A stretch of 64,000 nucleotides of DNA from Pseudomonas graminis (GCF_001705435.1 NZ_MDEN01000069.1:806001-870000), one strand, 5' to 3'. Shown: positions 1 to 8,966, counted from the first letter of the stretch. The notes: generated from the sequence alone by a model not told the origin. A program made the numbers and translations.

Positions 1-165
1 GCCTTGCTGGTGAGCGCCAGTGCCTGTGTGCGATGGCTGAAAGTCGAACGGGCGATGCGTCAACGCAAGCCGCTGCCGTTGCCGGTGCTGGTGCCGATTC
101 TGTCGTTGGGCGGCGCGTTGGTGGCGGCGGGGCTGATCGTCTTTCTGATTTATGGCGCGTCGTGA
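1..165 (+). CDS. DUF202 (YidH-type) inner-membrane protein, C-terminal fragment
   Basis: The window opens inside this gene and only its last 54 codons are present. The visible part has a basic stretch (RWLKVERAMRQRK) followed by a hydrophobic transmembrane segment (LVPILSLGGALVAAGLIVFL) and a short tail. That matches the last helix of the small YidH/DUF202 membrane proteins. The stop codon overlaps the GTG start of a second DUF202 gene, an arrangement usual for this pair. The family has no firmly established biochemical role. The assignment rests partly on the neighbour. Confidence 0.6.
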   Translation, partial: ALLVSASACVRWLKVERAMRQRKPLPLPVLVPILSLGGALVAAGLIVFLIYGAS

Positions 166-512
166 ACCGGCGCGGTCATGCCGTGCCGTCGACGCCATTG
201 CGCCACGACGATCCCGGTCTGCAGCCCGAACGCACACTGCTGGCCTGGCGCCGGACGCTGCTGACGTTGATCGGGGTGTGCATTCTGTTTTTGCGCTGGA
301 TTCCGCCGTTTGGGTGGGTGGCGCTGCTGCCGGTCATTTTTTCGTTGATGGCGGGCCTCCTGATCCAGATCGGCCTCAACGCGCGCTACCGCAAAAGCGC
401 CCGGGGCATCACCCACGAGCGCATTCCGCCGCCATTGCGTGAAGTGGCGGTGCTGGGTTGCACAGTGATGGTGCTGAGTCTGGTGGGGATTGTTGCGGTG
501 GTGTCTGGCTGA
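162..512 (+). CDS. DUF202 family inner-membrane protein
   Basis: A 116-residue protein starting at a GTG that overlaps the stop codon of the preceding gene, so translation is probably coupled. The family signature LQPERTLLAWRRT is at about residues 20-32. It is followed by three hydrophobic segments (about 33-46, 51-68 and 92-114), the usual three-helix topology of DUF202. A longer in-frame reading upstream would lie inside the previous gene and is rejected. The function of the family is unknown; members are often encoded in tandem pairs, as here. Confidence 0.8.
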   Translation: MNRRGHAVPSTPLRHDDPGLQPERTLLAWRRTLLTLIGVCILFLRWIPPFGWVALLPVIFSLMAGLLIQIGLNARYRKSARGITHERIPPPLREVAVLGCTVMVLSLVGIVAVVSG

Positions 513-541
513 ATCAGGGAGTGAATCGAATGAATTCGTGT

Positions 542-636
542 AAACGGTAAAGGGGACTGATTTATTTACAGCGCTTCACAAACGGTAAAGGGGACTGGTT
601 TATTTACAGCGCTTCACCGTAAATTAATCTGTCCCC
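542..636. repeat. GGGGAC-type imperfect palindrome with tandemly doubled left arm
   Basis: A 38-bp unit (AAACGGTAAAGGGGACTG... to ...GCGCTTCAC) occurs twice head to tail at 542-579 and 580-617, with one base difference. The second copy leads into the right arm at 619-636. Arms 590-607 (GGGGACTGGTTTATTTAC) and 619-636 (GTAAATTAATCTGTCCCC) pair imperfectly. The same family recurs near 25 kb and 48.5 kb in this window. Confidence 0.85.
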
Positions 637-673
637 GGTGGATCAAGACATTGTGGCTCAGCAGGACCTGTCT

Positions 674-697
674 CTTCCCGGCTGAAGCCGGTCCTAC
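674..697. repeat. REP palindrome
   Basis: This is a Pseudomonas-type repetitive extragenic palindrome (CTTCCCGGCTGAAGCCGG followed by TCCTAC) just downstream of the ggt stop codon. Related copies lie near 19.6, 25.3, 25.7 and 48.1 kb. It sits where transcription of the leftward ggt operon should end, so it may act as a 3' mRNA-stabilising hairpin. Confidence 0.8.
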
Positions 698-710
698 AAT
701 GCCGGGTGAC

Positions 711-2306
711 TCAATACGCCGCCACTAACCCATCCTTCCTCGGATCGGTCCCGCCCACATACCCATGGGCCGTGCGCTGGATGATCTGCGCGCCGCCGAA
801 GGCAAACACGCCGCTGGGGTCTTCCACTTCCACGTCGTGGCCCTTGGCGCGCAGCGCTTCGATCACCTGCGGATCAAACGAGCGCTCCACCGCAACCTTC
901 AGCCCGGACTCAATACGCCAGCGCGGCGCGTCGGCGGCGGCCTGGGGGTTCTGCTTGTAGCGCAGGATGCGCAGCATCATCTGCAAATGCCCCTGCGCCT
1001 GCATCGGCCCGCCCATCAGGCCGAAGGACATCAGCGGCGTGCCGTCGGCGTTCATCACAAAGCCCGGAATGATGGTGTGAAACGGCCGCTTGCCCGGTGC
1101 CACGGTGTTGACGTGATCCGCGTCCAGGGTAAAACCCGCCCCACGATTCTGCAGGCTGATGCCCGTGCCCGGCACCACCACACCGGAACCAAAACCCATG
1201 TAGTTCGACTGGATGAACGAGACCATCATGCCGCTCTCGTCCGCCGCCGACAGGTAGACCGTGCCGCCGGCCTTGGGCGCACCGTGCAGCGGGTCTTGTG
1301 CCTGTTCGCCGACCAACGCCGCGCGGTCGCGCAGGTAGGCCGGGTCCAGCATGTGTTCAGCGGCGACGCGCATGTGGTCGTTGTCGGCGACGTGCTGGTT
1401 GAGATCGGCCAGCGCCAGCTTCATCGCTTCCAGCACCGGGTGCACGGTCTCGACGCTGTCCACCGGCTGCTCGCCCACCCCCAGCGCTTCGAGGATGCCC
1501 AGACCCGCCAGCGTGGCGATGCCCTGACCATTCGGCGGCAGCTCGTGGACCACGGCGCCGGCGTACAGCACCGACAAAGTATCGATCCAGTCCACCCGAT
1601 GGTTCGCCAGATCCTCAAGGCTCATGACGCTGCCATTGGCGTTGGCGTGAGTGATCATCGCTTCGGCCAGTTCGCCGCGATAGAACGCCTCGCCCTTAGT
1701 TTCGGCAATCAGCTCAAGCGTCTTAGCGTGATCCTTGAGCACGACTTTCTCCCCGGCCTTCGGCGCTTTGCCGCCTTGCAGGAAGCACTCGGCAAAGCCG
1801 GGTTGATCCTTCAACAGCCCGGCGCCACGCCGCCACAGTTCGGCAATGATCGGCGTCACCTGATAACCGTCCCGCGCATAGCCGATGGCGGCTGCGGCGA
1901 GGGTGGAGAAGGGCAGCTTGCCGTAGCGCTCGGACAACGCGACCCAGGCCGATACCGCGCCCGGCACCGTCACCGAGGCCCAGCCGCGCTGGGGCATTTC
2001 CGGCTGACCGGCAAAGTGCTCCGGCGTCCAGGCCTGCGGCGAGCGGCCCGAGGCGTTGAGGCCCTGCAACGTCTTGCCGTCCCAGACGATGGCGAACGCG
2101 TCGCTGCCGATGCCGCAACCGGTGGGTTCGACCACGGTCAGCACCATGGCGGCGGCGATGGCGGCGTCAACGGCGTTGCCGCCCTGACGCAGCATGTCCA
2201 GCCCGGCTTGGGCGGCCAGCGGTTGCGAGCAGGCGACCATGTTGTTGCCCATCACCGGCGAGCGGGCGGACGCGTAGGGTTGGCTGTAATCCAGATCATC
2301 GAACAT
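711..2306 (-). CDS. gamma-glutamyltransferase family protein (cytosolic type)
   Basis: A 531-residue Ntn-hydrolase of the gamma-glutamyltranspeptidase family, which cleaves gamma-glutamyl bonds in glutathione and related peptides after autoprocessing into two subunits. The small-subunit nucleophile should be Thr349 in GGTVYLSAADESG. Upstream are the family motifs GGNAVDAAIAA (about 42-52) and PPNGQG (258-263), and LQNRGAGF follows at about 385-392. There is no signal peptide, unlike periplasmic GGT, so it probably works in the cytoplasm. It is the last gene of a peptide ABC-transporter operon, 69 bases after the DppC-like permease. This suggests hydrolysis of imported gamma-glutamyl peptides. 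The exact substrate is not shown by the sequence. Confidence 0.85.
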   Translation of the reverse strand: MFDDLDYSQPYASARSPVMGNNMVACSQPLAAQAGLDMLRQGGNAVDAAIAAAMVLTVVEPTGCGIGSDAFAIVWDGKTLQGLNASGRSPQAWTPEHFAGQPEMPQRGWASVTVPGAVSAWVALSERYGKLPFSTLAAAAIGYARDGYQVTPIIAELWRRGAGLLKDQPGFAECFLQGGKAPKAGEKVVLKDHAKTLELIAETKGEAFYRGELAEAMITHANANGSVMSLEDLANHRVDWIDTLSVLYAGAVVHELPPNGQGIATLAGLGILEALGVGEQPVDSVETVHPVLEAMKLALADLNQHVADNDHMRVAAEHMLDPAYLRDRAALVGEQAQDPLHGAPKAGGTVYLSAADESGMMVSFIQSNYMGFGSGVVVPGTGISLQNRGAGFTLDADHVNTVAPGKRPFHTIIPGFVMNADGTPLMSFGLMGGPMQAQGHLQMMLRILRYKQNPQAAADAPRWRIESGLKVAVERSFDPQVIEALRAKGHDVEVEDPSGVFAFGGAQIIQRTAHGYVGGTDPRKDGLVAAY

Positions 2307-2375
2307 GCAGTCGTTCTCTTCTTGGCAGTTGATCGGTTATAGAGGCGCAGCTTCGGCGTATAAGCGCGAGCGCCG

Positions 2376-3284
2376 TCAGCTTTTCGGATCGAGGGCATCA
2401 CGCAGCCCGTCACCCAGCAGGTTGAAACACAGCACCGTGATGTAGATCGCCACGCCGGGGGCGATGGACATCCACGGTGCCTGTTCCATGAAGTTCTTCG
2501 CGGTGTTGAGCATCGAGCCCCAGGACGGCGAGGGCGGTTGCTGGCCCAAGCCAAGGAACGACAGGCTCGCTTCCGCCAGAATCGCCGAAGCGATGGTCAG
2601 CGTCGCTTGCACCACCAGCGGCGAGAGCACGTTCGGCAGCACGTAGCGCAGGATGATCCAGCGGTCCGGCAGGCCGATGGCACGGGCGCCTTCCAGGTAA
2701 TCTTCGTGACGGATCGCCAGCACCTGACCGCGGGTCAGGCGCGAGAAAATCGGCATCGCCGACAGCCCGATGGCAATCATCGCGTTGCTCAGGCTCGGGC
2801 CGAGAAACGCGCCCAGGGCAATCGCCAGCACCAGAAACGGACACGACAGCAGCGCTTCCATGATGCGTGAAATCACCGCGTCGAGCTTGCCGCCGAAGTA
2901 ACCGGCCAACAGGCCCAGCGGCACGCCGATGACCATGGCAATCGCCACCGAAACCCCGCCGGCCAGCAACGAACTGCGCGCACCCCAGAGCAGGCGGGAG
3001 AACAGGTCGCGGCCCAGCTCGTCGGTGCCCAGCCAGTAGATCAGCGACGGCGCCTTGCGCACGGCAAGGAAGTTGGCTTTAAGCGGATCATGGGGCGCAA
3101 TCCACGGCGCCAGCAGCGCGGCGAGAATGAAGATGATCAGCACCACCGCGCCGACCACCGCGCCCTTGTTGGCGAGGAATTTCTTCACGAACGGCGAGCG
3201 GGTGCGCGGCCGCAGCGGCTCTCTCGACGGCGCCTGGGACGGCGCGTTCAGCGGCGCCGAAGGATGGGTCGCAATCGAAGTCAT
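2376..3284 (-). CDS. peptide ABC transporter permease, DppC/GsiD type
   Basis: A 302-residue inner-membrane permease. After a Pro/Ser-rich N-terminus comes the OppC N-terminal segment (FVKKFLANKGAVVGAVVLIIF), then the binding-protein-dependent transport domain with the EAA-type cytoplasmic loop near EGARAIGLPDRWIILRYVLPN. The start is the ATG of MTSIATHPS, because it shares one base with the stop codon of the upstream permease gene (TGATG), a coupled arrangement. Longer in-frame readings lie inside that gene. It should pair with the upstream DppB-like protein to form the translocation pore. Confidence 0.9.
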   Translation of the reverse strand: MTSIATHPSAPLNAPSQAPSREPLRPRTRSPFVKKFLANKGAVVGAVVLIIFILAALLAPWIAPHDPLKANFLAVRKAPSLIYWLGTDELGRDLFSRLLWGARSSLLAGGVSVAIAMVIGVPLGLLAGYFGGKLDAVISRIMEALLSCPFLVLAIALGAFLGPSLSNAMIAIGLSAMPIFSRLTRGQVLAIRHEDYLEGARAIGLPDRWIILRYVLPNVLSPLVVQATLTIASAILAEASLSFLGLGQQPPSPSWGSMLNTAKNFMEQAPWMSIAPGVAIYITVLCFNLLGDGLRDALDPKS

Positions 3285-4228
3285 CAGGCAGTCCTCAGAC
3301 GCGGATTGATCAGGCGATAGAGCACGTCCGCCAGCAGATTCAGCAGCAGAAAGCCGATCGCAACGCACAGCACCACGCCTTGCACCACGGCGTAATCACG
3401 GTTGAACACGGCATCGACAATCATTTTGCCGAAGCCGGGAATGCTGAAGACCTGCTCGGTCAGCACCGCGCCGCCAAGCAATTCGCCGAACAGCAGCGTA
3501 GTGAGCGTGACGATGGGCATCAGCGCGTTGCGCAGGGCGTGCTTCAAGATCACCGTGCGCGGGAACAGACCTTTGGCCCGTGCCGTGCGCACGTAGTCGG
3601 CGCGCAGCACTTCGAGCATCGCGCTGCGGGTGTGGCGCATCAGCACGCCAGAGAGCCCGGCGCCCAGCACGAAGGCCGGCAGGATCAGGGTTTTCAGGTT
3701 CTGCCCGACGTCTTCACCCAGCGGCACAAAGCCCGAGGCCGGCAGCCACTGCAGCTTCACGGCGAAGATCATGATCAACAGAATTCCCAGCCAGAAGTGC
3801 GGAATCGAGATCCCCGACAGGGCAAACACGTTGGCCGCGTAGTCCACCGACGTGCCCTTGCGCACCGCCGAGATCACCCCCGTCGGAATGCCGATCACCA
3901 GCGCGATGATCAGCGCCAGCACCGCCAGTTCGATGGTCACCGGCAGCTTTGAGGCCAGCAGCACGGTCACCGGTTGCTCGGTGCGCAACGAGGTGCCGAA
4001 GTCGCCCTGCAGGACATTGCCGACCCAGTGCACGTACTGCAGCGGCAGCGGGTCGTTGAGCCGGTATTTCTCGCGCAGGTATTCCATCACCGCGGGGTCG
4101 CGCTCTTCACCCGCCATGGCCTGCACCGGATCACCGGGCAGCAGCTTTTGCAGGGTGAAGACGAACAGCGAAACCAGGATCAGCGTCGGAATGGCACTGA
4201 GCAGGCGTCGCAGGATGAATGTCAGCAT
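3284..4228 (-). CDS. peptide ABC transporter permease, DppB/GsiC type
   Basis: A 314-residue permease with the OppB/DppB hallmarks. The N-terminal helix is MLTFILRRLLSAIPTLILVSL, then the motif LLPGDPVQAMAGE (about 29-41), the substrate-facing loop, and the EAA-type loop DYVRTARAKGLFPRTVILKH. At least six hydrophobic segments are visible. It lies 43 bases after the solute-binding protein gene and overlaps the next permease by one base. It probably forms the heterodimeric pore of the gamma-glutamyl or other short-peptide importer. Confidence 0.9.
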   Translation of the reverse strand: MLTFILRRLLSAIPTLILVSLFVFTLQKLLPGDPVQAMAGEERDPAVMEYLREKYRLNDPLPLQYVHWVGNVLQGDFGTSLRTEQPVTVLLASKLPVTIELAVLALIIALVIGIPTGVISAVRKGTSVDYAANVFALSGISIPHFWLGILLIMIFAVKLQWLPASGFVPLGEDVGQNLKTLILPAFVLGAGLSGVLMRHTRSAMLEVLRADYVRTARAKGLFPRTVILKHALRNALMPIVTLTTLLFGELLGGAVLTEQVFSIPGFGKMIVDAVFNRDYAVVQGVVLCVAIGFLLLNLLADVLYRLINPRLRTA

Positions 4229-4271
4229 GACGAATCCTCGCGGCCGAAGCGGTTGTCCACGGGCGCCGCTG

Positions 4272-5771
4272 TCATTTGAAAGCGACGTTGTTCAAGCGAA
4301 TCAAACCATCGGGGTTGGGCACGAAACCGGTGAGGTTGCTGCGCATGGCGATGATTCGCGGATCGAAGTACAGGTAGCTGGTCGGCACGTCTTCGGCGAG
4401 CAGGCGCAGGGCCTCGAAGTAGATGGCCTGACGCTGGGCCTGATCGTTCACGGTGCGCGCCTTGTTCAGCAGCTCGTCGAGTTTCGGGTCACAGAAATGC
4501 CCGTCGTTCTGGCCGCCCTTGCAGGTCACGAACTGGTGGATGTCGCCATCCGGATCAGGGCGGCCCGACCAGGCGCTCATGCCGATCTGGAAGTTGCCGG
4601 CCTGTTGCTCGCTGAGCAGCGTGGCGTATTCGGTGGCGATCAGATTGACCTTGAAGCCGGCTTCTTCCGCCATCGCCTGAATGATCTGGCCGACCTGCTG
4701 GGCGATGGGGTTGTTGGCGACTTTCAGCTCGACGGCGAGGGGCGTCTTGACCCCGGCTTCCGCGAGCAGTTTTTTGCTGGCTTCGACGTCACGGGTCGGG
4801 AGCGGCAAGTCCTTGTCGTAATACGGGCTGTTTTTCGGGAACGGCTGGGCGCTCGGCGCGTACAGGCCTTCGAACACCACCTGATTGATCGCGTCACGGT
4901 CGATCGCCAGCTCGAAAGCCTTGCGCACGCGCTTGTCCTTGCCCATCGGGGTGTTGGCTTTGTCGCCGTTGTTGGTGTTGTACATCAGCTGCATGTAGCC
5001 CAGGCCCGGCGTGCTGAACACCTGCACGTGGCTGTCGGCCTTGGCGGTCTTCACGTCGGTGGGCGCGACGCGTTCGATGATGTCCAGGTCGCCGGAACGC
5101 AGGTTTGCCAGGCGCACCGAGGTGTCCGGAATCGGCAGGAAAATCACCTTGTCGAAGTGGTACGCCTGCTTGTTCCAGTAGTTGTCGAAGCGCTCCAGCA
5201 CGATGCGGTCCTGCTGCACGCGCTGAACGAACTTGTAGGGCCCGGAACACACCGGCTTGGAGGCCACGTCGGTCGCCGAGGCCTTGGGTGCGAGCATCAT
5301 CCCGGCGCGGTCGGACAGTTGCGAGATCAGCGTCGCGTCGGGCTGCTTGACCTTGATCGCCACGGTCTTCGCGTCGATCACCTCAACGTTCTCCACCGAC
5401 GCCAGTTCACTCTTGCGCAGGGAGTCGGGCAGGGTGCGCGCACGGTCGAGGTTGAACTTCACGGCGGCGGCGTCGAATACCTCGCCGTCGTGGAAGGTCA
5501 CGCCGTCGCGCAGGGTCATGGTCAGCGTCTTGCCGTCCTCGCTCCAGTTCCAGGCGGTGGCCAGTTGCGGCGCGTAGGTCAGGTCCGGATTGACGTCCAC
5601 CAGCTTGTCGCACAGCGCGGTGTAGACCAGACGCCCCGAGTAAGTGCGCGAGCGGTGCGGGTCGAGCATGTCAGGGTCGTCCTGAATGCCGATGCGCAGG
5701 GTGGTTTCGGCGACAGCCGCATTCGCAGCGAGCAGCAACAACGTGGTTGTCATCAGGTGGGCGAATTTCAT
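4272..5771 (-). CDS. periplasmic peptide-binding protein of ABC transporter (SBP family 5)
   Basis: A 499-residue extracellular solute-binding protein. It begins with a signal peptide (MKFAHLMTTTLLLLAANAAVA, cleavage after AVA-E), followed by the mature start ETTLRIGIQDDPDMLDPH and the SBP_bac_5 core with LRDGVTFHDG. The ATG overlaps the stop of the upstream ATPase gene by four bases (ATGA), which fixes the start; a longer in-frame reading is inside that gene. The family binds di- and oligopeptides, glutathione or nickel. Operon context with a gamma-glutamyltransferase favours gamma-glutamyl peptides, by inference only. Confidence 0.9.
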   Translation of the reverse strand: MKFAHLMTTTLLLLAANAAVAETTLRIGIQDDPDMLDPHRSRTYSGRLVYTALCDKLVDVNPDLTYAPQLATAWNWSEDGKTLTMTLRDGVTFHDGEVFDAAAVKFNLDRARTLPDSLRKSELASVENVEVIDAKTVAIKVKQPDATLISQLSDRAGMMLAPKASATDVASKPVCSGPYKFVQRVQQDRIVLERFDNYWNKQAYHFDKVIFLPIPDTSVRLANLRSGDLDIIERVAPTDVKTAKADSHVQVFSTPGLGYMQLMYNTNNGDKANTPMGKDKRVRKAFELAIDRDAINQVVFEGLYAPSAQPFPKNSPYYDKDLPLPTRDVEASKKLLAEAGVKTPLAVELKVANNPIAQQVGQIIQAMAEEAGFKVNLIATEYATLLSEQQAGNFQIGMSAWSGRPDPDGDIHQFVTCKGGQNDGHFCDPKLDELLNKARTVNDQAQRQAIYFEALRLLAEDVPTSYLYFDPRIIAMRSNLTGFVPNPDGLIRLNNVAFK

Positions 5772-6901
5772 GGCTGACTCTCCAGAGAAAGGGCTTGATG
5801 GCTTTTGAACAGGTTCAGGCGCTGGCTGTAGGCGGCGCTGGGCGTGGGCACGATCAGCGAACCGGCGCCGGCATTGGCGATTTCGCGCCAGTAATGGCAG
5901 GCCACCTGACGCCCCGGCTCGACGCTTTCGAAGAGCGGCTTCGCCTCGCGGCACAGCGGCTTGGCGTGGGGGCAACGGGTGTGAAAGCGGCAACCGGACG
6001 GCGGCTTGCTCGGGCTTGGCATGTCACCGCCGAGTAACGGCCGCGGACGGCGCAGATCGGGATGGCTGACCGGCACGGCGGCCATCAGCGCTTGCGTGTA
6101 AGGATGAAAGGGCGTTTCGAACAGCGCGTTGACCGGCGCCAGCTCAACGATCTCACCGAGGTACATCACCGCCACACGGTCGCTCATGTGGCGGATCACC
6201 GCGAGGCCGTGGGCGACGATCAGCAGGGTCAGGCCGAACTGGTGCTTGAGGTCTTCCAGCAGATTCACCACCTGGGCCTGCACCGAGACGTCCAGCGCCG
6301 ACACCGGTTCGTCGCCGAGGATCAGCCGTGGTTCCGAGGCCAGCGCCCGGGCGATACCGATGCGCTGACGCTGACCACCGGAAAATTCGTGGGGAAAGCG
6401 GCTGCCGTGCTCCGGCGCCAGACCGACCGTGCGCAGCAGCTCAGCGACTTTGTCCTGACGCGCGCTGCGGCTGTCGTCGCGATGCAGCCAGATCGGCTCG
6501 CCGATGATCGATTCCACGCTCATGCGCGGGTTCAGCGAGGCGAACGGGTCCTGGAAAATGATCTGCAGATCGCGGCGCACCTGACGCAGCTTGTCGGCGG
6601 GCAGGTTGCCCAGGTTGCGGCCTTCATAAATGACGTCGCCAGCGGTGGGCTTGAGCAGGTTCAGCAGCACCCGGCCCAGGGTCGATTTACCCGAGCCGGA
6701 CTCACCCACCAGCGCCAGGGTTTCGCCCCGGCGCACGGCCAGGGAAACCTCATTGACCGCCTGCACGGGCGGCTTTTTGCGCTGGAACAATCCGGCTTCG
6801 CTGTGAAAGTGCTTGCTCACCGCGATGCTTTCCAGAATCGGCTTTTCCAGTGCCGACTCAGCCGCCCCGTTGTTCACGATGTGTGGGCCTGACAGGCTCA
6901 T
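5768..6901 (-). CDS. peptide ABC transporter ATPase, DppF/OppF type
   Basis: A 377-residue ATPase. It has Walker A GESGSGKST (about 65-73), signature FSGGQRQRIGIARALA, and Walker B LILGDEPVSALD, in which Gly precedes the DEP where Leu or Ala is commoner. The C-terminal oligopeptide-transporter domain ends in the usual Cys-rich stretch (CRFHTRCPHAKPLC). The tail after about residue 340 (roughly GSLIVPTPSAAYSQRLNLF) is longer than in typical DppF proteins. Start and stop overlap both neighbours by four bases. It should heterodimerise with the DppD-like ATPase encoded just upstream. Confidence 0.9.
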   Translation of the reverse strand: MSLSGPHIVNNGAAESALEKPILESIAVSKHFHSEAGLFQRKKPPVQAVNEVSLAVRRGETLALVGESGSGKSTLGRVLLNLLKPTAGDVIYEGRNLGNLPADKLRQVRRDLQIIFQDPFASLNPRMSVESIIGEPIWLHRDDSRSARQDKVAELLRTVGLAPEHGSRFPHEFSGGQRQRIGIARALASEPRLILGDEPVSALDVSVQAQVVNLLEDLKHQFGLTLLIVAHGLAVIRHMSDRVAVMYLGEIVELAPVNALFETPFHPYTQALMAAVPVSHPDLRRPRPLLGGDMPSPSKPPSGCRFHTRCPHAKPLCREAKPLFESVEPGRQVACHYWREIANAGAGSLIVPTPSAAYSQRLNLFKSHQALSLESQP

Positions 6902-7902
6902 GCGCTGACTCCCAGATGCTGTTCAAGTGGCACGCGAATGCAGGCGGCGAAATGCCCGGCGGAGACTTCCAGCAGCGGCGGACGGGCTTCCCGGCAGGCG
7001 GCGATGACGAATGGGCACCGGCTGGCAAAGCGGCAACCGCCGGGCATTTCGGCCGGCGTCGGCACACGACCATTGATCGTTGCCAGACGCCCTTCGCGAG
7101 GGCCGACCGAGGGCATCGAGCCCATCAGGCCAATGGTGTAAGGGTGCTGCGGATCATCGAACAATGTCTTCACCGAACCGCTTTCGACGACGCGGCCGGC
7201 GTACATCACGATGACCTCGTCGGCCACTTCGGCGACCACGCCGAGGTCATGGGTGATGAGCATCATCGAGGTGCCGGTTTCCGCCTGCAGGCTGGCGACC
7301 AGCGAGAGAATCTGCGCCTGAATCGTCACGTCCAAGGCGGTGGTGGGTTCGTCGGCGATGATCAGCGCAGGGTCGTTGGCCAGTGCCATGGCGATCATCG
7401 CGCGCTGACGCATGCCGCCGGACAGCTCGTGGGGGTAAGCGTCGAGGCGTTGAAGGGCATCGGGCACGCGGACCTTTTCCAGCATTTCCAGCGCGCGCTG
7501 GCGGGCGGCGCTGGCTGACAGACCCTGATGGCGAATCACGCTCTCGGCAATCTGATCGCCGATGGTGAACACCGGATTGAGCGAGGTCATCGGCTCCTGA
7601 AAGATCATTGCCATGCGGTTTCCGCGCACGTCCAGCAGGCGCTCGTCGGACATACCGATCAAAGGTTCGCCCAGCAGATTCGAGGCGCTGGCCTGGACGG
7701 TGGCGGTGTCGGGCAGCAAGCCCATCAACGCCATGGACGTCACGCTTTTGCCGCAGCCGGACTCGCCGACGATGGCCAGGGTCTTGCCCGGCTGAATGGC
7801 GAACGACACGCCGTCGACGACATTGGCCGGGGCATCCTTGAAGCGCACGGTGAGGTCGCTGACGCTCAATACCGATGGGGTGTTCGCGGGTGAAGCACTC
7901 AT
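6898..7902 (-). CDS. peptide ABC transporter ATPase, DppD/OppD type
   Basis: A 334-residue ATPase with Walker A GESGCGKSV (about 48-56), signature LSGGMRQRAMIAMALA, Walker B LIIADEPTTALD and the H-loop LITHDLGVVAEVAD. The C-terminal oligo_HPY region carries CRFASRCPFVIAAC. GESGCGKSVT is characteristic of the DppD/OppD half, complementing GESGSGKST in the following gene. It is the second gene of the operon. Its start overlaps the stop of the regulator gene by four bases, so regulator and transporter are probably made from one transcript. Confidence 0.9.
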   Translation of the reverse strand: MSASPANTPSVLSVSDLTVRFKDAPANVVDGVSFAIQPGKTLAIVGESGCGKSVTSMALMGLLPDTATVQASASNLLGEPLIGMSDERLLDVRGNRMAMIFQEPMTSLNPVFTIGDQIAESVIRHQGLSASAARQRALEMLEKVRVPDALQRLDAYPHELSGGMRQRAMIAMALANDPALIIADEPTTALDVTIQAQILSLVASLQAETGTSMMLITHDLGVVAEVADEVIVMYAGRVVESGSVKTLFDDPQHPYTIGLMGSMPSVGPREGRLATINGRVPTPAEMPGGCRFASRCPFVIAACREARPPLLEVSAGHFAACIRVPLEQHLGVSA

Positions 7903-8636
7903 ACGCTGGCCTCGAGGTCTTGCTGGATGACGTGATCGAGCGCCTGTTGCAGCGCACGCAGGTGCCCGCGCATGGCGGTGGCGGCCTTGGCCGGATCGCG
8001 GCTCTCGATGGCGCCGATGATGTCGTGGTGGTCGTGGCTGTAGGTGCTCAGGCGATCGGTGTTGCGGGCGCGCTGGCGCAGGTCGCGCCAGGCCGGGTCA
8101 AGACGAATGGCGTCGAGCATTTCGAAGATATCGAGCATCAGGCGGTTGCCGGCGGCTTCGGCGATGCCGCGGTGCAGCGCGCTGTCCCACAGTTCGATGC
8201 CTTCGGCGTCGGGTTCGCTGGCATGTTGCTGGTGGGTGGTGCGCTCGGCGAGCCGGCGCAGGATCGCCATCTGTTCGCCGCTGGCGCGCAGGGCGGCCAG
8301 TGACGCCAGCGCCGGTTCCAGATAGATGCGCGCTTCCATGACCTCGCTGAAATTGGTCCGGCTCGACAGCTTGGCAAAGCTCATGGCCGCGCTCGGCGGG
8401 GTAGGGCCGACGAAAGTGCCTTTGCCCTGCCGCCGCCAGATGTGCCCCTCGGCTTCGAGCACCGCCAGCGCGCGGCGAATGGCCCGGCGACTGACGCCGA
8501 AATCCACCGCCAGGTCGCGCTCGGTCGGCAACGGCCGTTGCGGGAAGGCCGCCTGCTGCGCGACCAGTTGGCGCAATGCGTCGAGGGCCATCTTTGACGA
8601 AGTGTCGTGGGTTGCGTCGGTGTCGATGCTGTCCAT
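7899..8636 (-). CDS. GntR/FadR-family (FCD) transcriptional regulator
   Basis: A 245-residue regulator. The N-terminal winged helix spans about residues 15-80, with the GntR signature PTERDLAVDFGVSRRAIRRALAVLEAEGHIWRR. The C-terminal all-helical FCD ligand domain has the metal-binding pattern DSALHRGIAEAAGN and HDHHDIIGAI. It is the first gene of the operon and overlaps the first ATPase gene by four bases, so it is probably an autoregulated local repressor of the peptide-uptake and gamma-glutamyltransferase genes. The effector is unknown. The ATG used is the first in frame after the upstream gap. Confidence 0.88.
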   Translation of the reverse strand: MDSIDTDATHDTSSKMALDALRQLVAQQAAFPQRPLPTERDLAVDFGVSRRAIRRALAVLEAEGHIWRRQGKGTFVGPTPPSAAMSFAKLSSRTNFSEVMEARIYLEPALASLAALRASGEQMAILRRLAERTTHQQHASEPDAEGIELWDSALHRGIAEAAGNRLMLDIFEMLDAIRLDPAWRDLRQRARNTDRLSTYSHDHHDIIGAIESRDPAKAATAMRGHLRALQQALDHVIQQDLEASV

Positions 8637-8966
8637 CTGCGTCTCTCGTCACGGGGGTGAACCGGAGGCCATGGGCTGCGTGAAGCAGGGCCTGGCTGCA
8701 GAAGAGGAGTGCAATAGCGATGCCAATGAAAATTGGTTCACCCGCAAGGTCCGATGGCCGGCACAAGGGCAGGCGTGATCCCGCCGCTTCGGGCCAATCG
8801 GCAAAGGTTCGGAAGTCTGGTTCGCGAGGAGGAGCGGGATTGGTTCAGGCGGGAAGCGAACCAATTTCGGGGGAGGGTCCAGGCAGGGCGCCTGTTTATG
8901 GTTCGGGTGCGTTATTAGGGGGCGCTGATTGGGGTGATTCTGGCCGAAGCCAGAATCAGCGCTTTA
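8637..8966. other. non-coding gap holding the presumed promoter of the peptide operon
   Basis: No convincing gene is seen. A 9-bp inverted repeat (GGGTGAACC at 8655-8663, GGTTCACCC at 8735-8743) and a shorter one (TTGGTTC at 8840-8846, GAACCAA at 8858-8864) could be operator material for the adjacent GntR-type regulator. Both are inferences from symmetry only. Confidence 0.4.

Noticed and set aside
765..2342. 525-codon open frame on the plus strand opposite ggt
   Set aside because: It is antisense to a gene with clear family motifs, is His/Arg-rich and has no domain; such frames are common in high-GC genomes.
3852..5777. 641-codon open frame on the plus strand opposite the permease and binding-protein genes
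   Set aside because: It runs antisense across two real genes and has no recognisable motif.
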